From contig JAOVFP010000002.1 in the NCBI GenBank assembly GCA_025738555.1, positions 6,758,001 through 6,822,000 of the forward strand: a stretch of DNA of 64,000 nucleotides, written 5' to 3'. Position 1 is the first letter of the stretch, and each line of letters starts with the position of its first letter. The notes under the pieces were generated by a model. It saw only the letters and a program-made list of their open reading frames with translations, was not told where the DNA came from and searched no databases. The position numbers were made by a program, and so were the translations under genes. The DNA is from Cyathus striatus (lineage: Eukaryota > Basidiomycota > Agaricomycetes > Agaricales > Nidulariaceae). Shown here piece by piece: positions 58,802-64,000 of this stretch.

Positions 58802-60114
58802 CAGGCTCCTAAAACCATCCTCATCGCTCGCTCGAATGGCCTACGCATGATAAGATAAAGTGTACAAACAAGGGGCAAACAAATCTAAGAGGCCAAACTC
58901 GCGAGCGAGAGGCTGGCAAATTTCGTATCGGTCTTCTCGGAAATGTGACAGAACCTCAGCAACATGGTCCCGAAAAACACTTCGCTTACAATAAATGTCC
59001 AAGTTCACACGACAATAAAATCGTTTTTACATCAGCACAAAGTTTCCGAGACCCTGGCCTGGCATTACTACTGGAGTCGCTTGATTGATCTTTCATCTTC
59101 CGCGGTCTTGCCCTACCTATTGGTCAACTGCAAGTAGTATCGTTAATCATAATACCATTGAAATTTTCTGTAGTTGAAATTGTATATTAGCTTGCTACTA
59201 GTGACACAGTAGTAACGTTCATGGTAGATAGATTGCATTTTCCCCACACTGCTGGATTCTATGAGCCCAAAGAGCTGACAGCCATGTGGAACTGCTTTAT
59301 TTACTTCAAAGTTCCAGTGTATATTAAATTTTTATTGTAGAAGCCATACTAACAGTTCCAGAGCTTGAACATCATGTGGTAGTGTGGAATTTCATGCACA
59401 ATACAACAAAGCTATTGGAAATACATCATTCCAGTTGTAACGATCTGGATCGTTCTTAGTCACAGACATTTAACACTATAGTTTGTTTTCTTAGCAGTGG
59501 CACATGCAACTTACTGTGCCTACTGTGCCTACTGTGTCTCGTTACCTATGTCTTCTTTGCGCAGCTATTATCTCGTTATTCTTTACAGCTTTACTTACCC
59601 TAGTCATTCCTTACAGACCTTACCATACTCTGTGACTCATACTAACATGATATCTTACTGAGTTTCACTTTACAGCTCGCAAAACTACAGAAGTGACAAA
59701 GCTCCATGAATTCAGAAAAGAATTACTTATCACTACAATTTCTAAAATTGTATGCAATGACACCAGACACCTCCCTGACTTGTCGACATGAGACAGTTGG
59801 TAGGGCAAGACCGCGGAAGATGAAAGATCAATCAAGCGACTCCAGTAGTAATGCCAGGCCAGGGTCTCGGAAACTTTGTGCTGATGTAAAAACGATTTTA
59901 TTGTCGTGTGAACTTGGACATTTATTGTAAGCGAAGTGTTTTTCGGGACCATGTTGCTGAGGTTCTGTCACGTTTCCGAGAAGACCGATACGAAATTTGC
60001 CAGCCTCTCGCTCGCGAGTTTGGCCTCTTAGATTTGTTTGCTCCTTGTTTGTACACCTTATCTTATCATGCGTAGGCCATTCGAGCGAGCGATGAGGATG
60101 GTTTTAGGAGCCTG
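58802..60114. mobile_element. Non-autonomous element with 316-bp TIRs and 9-bp TSD
   Basis: Arms 58802-59117 and 59799-60114 are reverse complements with three mismatches in 316 bp. The ends are CAGGCTCC...GGAGCCTG. The 9-bp CGTCAATAT lies directly outside both ends (58793-58801 and 60115-60123), a perfect target-site duplication. Very long TIRs with 9-bp duplications are typical of Mutator-like elements (MULEs). The 681-bp interior has no transposase. High arm identity and a perfect TSD imply recent insertion. Confidence 0.85.
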
Positions 60115-60249
60115 CGTCAATATGATGAAATCAGGCCTTCGACGATTCATATATCCCAGGCGATCCTACAATCTGCACTAAGCGCAAGCCCGCGGTAATC
60201 ATTACTGCTCGCTTTCTACGGGTTCTACGTGTAACACTATCAATCAAGA

Positions 60250-61004
60250 CGTCTGGAAACGCCCATCGACAGAGGAGGCTTCAACCTCATTGACATCCAA
60301 GCCCGAAATGAGTCCATAGAACTCATGTCATACGCAAACCCAGACACCACCTCCAGACCAACATGGGCAAAACTATCTGACTCCTTACCTGCATCAAATG
60401 CCGCTTCCAAATACAAAAAACATATGGGACCGGCCCAGCTCCAAAGCTTCCTCCTCCAAGACTGGAAGGTAAACCTTTCCGCTCAATTACTCCCGTATCA
60501 CTCAAACGTATGCTACGCGCAGCTATTAAACACGAGGTCAAATTCGCCCCAACAGAAATTACACTACAAATGAAACAAGCCATGCCATTCTGGTTTCATA
60601 TAGGATTGAAAGAAGGCAAATACAGAGTATACAACGACGAATATGGTAAATGCCTCCTACATAACCACAAATTCCTAACCACTGGGGAACTAGCCAAACA
60701 TGCGAGCAAAAACTGGTATCCTACACACTCCGCCTCTCGCCTATGCAACTGCGAACACTGCATATCAGACCATACCTTAGAATGCAAAGACCTCATACAC
60801 TGCCGGGAAAGTGCCACACGTAAACTGGGAGCACTCCGCCCCGAGTGGAACCCACTCTTCAAAATACGCTACACCCCTCCAAAAATCCTCCCAACCCAAG
60901 GACAACAGATACCCCAGCCCCGAGAGTTCTACAGGTCTATGGTAGTCGGTATATGGTGCATCCGGAGTTGCTCTATCGGAGCTAGAGCGAAATATTCATT
61001 GTAG
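60250..61004 (+). pseudogene. Non-LTR retrotransposon ORF, C-terminal fragment
   Basis: The first part (60250-60500) reads RLETPIDRGGFNLIDIQARN, SIELM and RPTWAKLSDSLP. After a frameshift near 60495 the second part reads KRMLRAAIKHEVKFAP, GLKEGKYRVYNDEYGKCLLH and a Cys-rich CNCEHC...LECKDLIHC end, then ALRPEWNP. This matches the region after the reverse transcriptase in LINE-like proteins of basidiomycetes, as I recall it. The RT and endonuclease parts are absent upstream, as expected for 5'-truncated copies. Dead fragment. Confidence 0.6.
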
Positions 61005-64000
61005 TAGCCCATACCACTAACAAGCCACCATCCGAGTTGGTACCAACTGCACGCTGGCATCCCAAATCCTCGGCATACATCTTGCCACTCCATACGTCGT
61101 CCATACGCCCGCAAGACGTACTCTGCATCAATTACGCAGCACTCAGTTCTCCTAACACCACCCGTAAGGGCCACGAAGATACAGCCTGTGTTCGAATCAA
61201 AGTCTAAAATATGCCTGGTGACAGTAGAGACAACAGCAATTGTGGAATGTTGACAGGAGATCTACGAGATGAAGCTGTAGACACGTCGGGCTTGAGACGA
61301 CTAAGATGTGCATGTGCGATGACGTGGCGCCTATTTGAGTTCATCCACTTGGCGACGCGTTACATGAGGTGCGACGGAGAGGGAGACACCGCGTACAGTC
61401 GAACTTCACATTAAGCATGCATGCATGGGCGAACGTATACCAATCTGCAAGGCCAATACTGTGAGTATAGGCAACGTACGCGCCGAAATGAGAATCGTAC
61501 CTTCATCGCAAGCATGTTTCCGAGAATGCTGTAATGCTGGCAAGGAACTCCGGACATGGCACCTTGGTGCATCCCAAACGCTCTCCTCCGAGAGACAGAA
61601 TGAAACCCATAGTAATCGTCTGGTGGTGTTCATCATTTGCCCCACCGCCCTCCCTTCGCCACATCTCGCCACGCCCATAACCGAGGTCTATACCACCCCC
61701 CATTACCACCCCAACACACCACCTATAACCCAACTGCTACCCGCCAAATCAAGTATGTATACGCTGTCCCCACGTTGTCGAATAAACACCATTGCGTCCC
61801 GCTGAGCGACTACAAAGCGTGCCAGGCACTCAGGTCGACGTCGTTCAGGATTCTGCTTAGTGGGTCCTGAAGGACTCAAGATGGTGGAGACCATGGCGGT
61901 AGAGAAAGCGGTTGCGCATTACAGCGTTGTAGAAATGAAGCAGTATGCGCATTGGCGAGGCCGTACTTCGTTTTATTTGTGGTTATGAACGTAGAAATGA
62001 TGGTGGGGTCGAGGAGTATGCAGAAGACAAAGAGGGAATGGAGTGGCCGAAAGGTTCCCCAGAGCTAATCTTCGTCCGGCCCGGGTGGTGCGCTGGAGAG
62101 AGGACTATCCGCAAGGTCAGCAACCAGACCCTAACCCCAGAGCATTGCTCTGACTCGACTGATTCCCTGGTATATCTTGATACTATGGATCGTGCTGCCG
62201 TCGAGACTCGAGGGAGGAGTAGGATAGCAGTTGTGTTGATACGACATTTGTCTATCCCTCGAGTAAACCTAGTGTCTCAATAAAACGAACAAAACAGAAC
62301 GTACTGTTCCGACCCGGCCAACACATCACTGCATCTGTTTGGTCTCCAAGCCGCCTGCCAAGAGCTGACAGATCCGCCGATCTCGTACTCATTCCCACGG
62401 TGGGTGTCCCCTCCCCCCCTCCCCCCCACCAAGCTATAGCAAACAATTGGCAAACAAGCTGTTTGGTGACGCATTTTTAAATCTCCGCCCCGGGCCCCCC
62501 AAGCAACAGCTGAGCAGCGTAGAATCTGAACATGAACGTGAACGTTTGAATAACTGAATATCTCACCTATCTTATAGCCTGTTCAAAGACGCGTTGCATA
62601 TTTTCGATTCGACCAACATGCCAGCCCACACCTGTATCTAGTGTACATACCAGTAATGTTCAATGTCCTTTCTGTTTGCCAATCATGGTGGCCTTGCGAT
62701 CAGAAAGGGAGATCCAATGGATTCCAACCCTTGAAAACCTGGAAGTTCTTTGTACTAGGCACTTTAGTTATGCAATACATGCATTTAACGCTGGGTCATA
62801 TCCAATGGAGCAACATCTAAAGAGTATACATTTTTTTCTAAGTTTGATCTCATAATTACTTTTATGTTTCAAACGATAGTGGTGCATGTAATTCATGCAA
62901 GGATACAGACAAGACATTGCAAAAAATCTTAGGGAGCATACGCCACAACTTGTTAGGAAAGCAATGTCGTACATTTAGCACTTGCAACGGAAACAAAAAC
63001 TCAAAGACACAGATAAACTATTTCAACGTCAAAAATTTCTGGTGCACTTTCATATATATCTATTGTTATAATCACATACAAACCGATAATTTTATAGTAT
63101 CCCAGTGCTTTAAAGTCCCTTAAACGACTTCGTGCTCATAAAATTACCTGGATTGAATTATTGCACATTGTAGGTACATGTGATGTACCCGCCCTTCATC
63201 GCATCTTTCGAAATGCGAAGTCATTCAAGTGGACTCTGGAGCGTTGAGACAGCGCTCTATAGGATTAGTCGTGTATAGTTCAAATGGCACATATCCGCCT
63301 TCGTCTATGATACACTACAATCCTTTTGTTTAATTGCACAGTTGTAGATACATATTATAGTATATATTATAGCTATGATGCTTATATCCACAATTTGACA
63401 TACATACATTACAAGTTTTCAATCTTCATCTCAACGTTGCATACTTCGGCTGTACTTCAGTACTCCCCCTTTGCACTTTGGCTCGCCATGGCTCAATTAT
63501 CAGATCACCTGCCGAGCCGCCAAATACCTGTTGTTGTGGCATTGCCGTGAGGATGCCGAATGATGGTACCAACCGAATAAGACCTAGCTCAGGGATAGTG
63601 TTGCCACGGCTCGGCTCAGCTCGGTTACGGCTCGGCTCCTGTGGCTCCTAGCTAAAATTCATGGTGGCTTTAAGCCTAACCAGGTATTTATGGCTAGGCT
63701 TCAACGGCTTCGGCTCGGCTTATGGCTTAGCCAATGGCTTGCGGCAATAAACCGAGTAATCAGAGTCGTCTACATATGTTGTCGCTTGCCTTCACTCAAA
63801 AATGAGAATTCCGAAGTATAACTGACAACGTAAGAACAAAATCATATAGTAAAATAGTCTACATACACCTAAGTACCTATAGACGATGTAAACATAATTA
63901 TATTACTTGAAATCACAATAGTTAAGAGTGAATTGGCGGCATGGTACAAATTGTACAAGCACAAAGTCAAGTTTGCTCAACTGCAACAGACATCCAATGT
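61005..64000. other. About 3 kb without a recognised gene
   Basis: Several frames of 60-130 codons exist on both strands (61425-61805 and 61945-62283 plus, 61406-61678 minus), but none has a motif or splice support. The last kilobase is AT-rich except for the GGCTCGGCT repeat. Confidence 0.35.
63600..63745 (+). repeat. Degenerate CGGCTCGGCT repeat
   Basis: Units like CGGCTCGGCTCAGCTCGG and TGGCTTAGCCAATGGCTT follow each other with variable spacing. Low-complexity GC-rich block in AT-rich surroundings. Confidence 0.7.

Noticed and set aside
61425..62283. Frames of 110-126 codons at 61.4-62.3 kb
   Set aside because: Several overlapping frames on both strands of similar length, none with a recognisable motif or splice support.

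Overview
The window looks like nuclear DNA of a transposon-rich basidiomycete (Agaricomycete). The evidence is many very short introns (41-70 nt, GT...AG, some with TACTAAC-like branch sites), and families I know mainly from mushroom-forming fungi: KDZ-associated CxC5/CxC6 proteins, DUF6534 membrane proteins, NB-ARC/TPR receptors with 42-residue repeats, and expanded P-loop GTPases. I cannot name the species.

Layout. 1-16.2 kb is AT-rich and repeat-dominated: an 18-bp minisatellite, 55-bp tandem repeats, one unrecognised two-exon gene, a solo-LTR-like element with a 7-bp flanking repeat, an ~810-bp palindrome, and an ~8.1-kb decayed DNA transposon (8117-16221). That transposon has terminal inverted repeats, a candidate 9-bp target-site duplication, two broken genes and a G-rich minisatellite. 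17-44.6 kb is more GC-balanced and gene-bearing. In order it holds a 901-aa GTPase with a repeated Ser/Thr-rich tail, a 542-aa tandem dual-specificity phosphatase with a degenerate second site, two tandem copies of a multi-pass membrane protein, a fragment of saccharopine reductase, a second GTPase (272 aa), fragments of the phosphatase and membrane families, a metallo-beta-lactamase-fold gene with a premature stop, a phosphatase pseudogene, a DUF6534-like membrane gene and a truncated third GTPase. The same three families recur, so this is a birth-and-death patchwork of local duplications.

44.7-55.7 kb is AT-rich again: a truncated Ty3/Gypsy-type element (5' LTR plus gag with seven in-frame stops), a decayed transposase-like fragment, and an intact 1456-aa NB-ARC/TPR receptor with 22 copies of a 126-bp repeat. 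55.9-64 kb contains a G-alpha pseudogene, a 657-bp TIR element, a 1.3-kb element with 316-bp near-identical inverted repeats and a perfect 9-bp TSD, a non-LTR retrotransposon C-terminal fragment, and about 3 kb where I recognise nothing.

Common thread: intact signalling or recognition genes (GTPases, phosphatase, NLR) sit among transposons. The broken genes mostly carry stops explained by C-to-T change (CGA to TGA, CAA/CAG to TAA/TAG, TGG to TAG). I infer methylation- or RIP-like decay. Exon coordinates were read by eye from splice sites and frame continuity; nothing was checked against RNA or databases.
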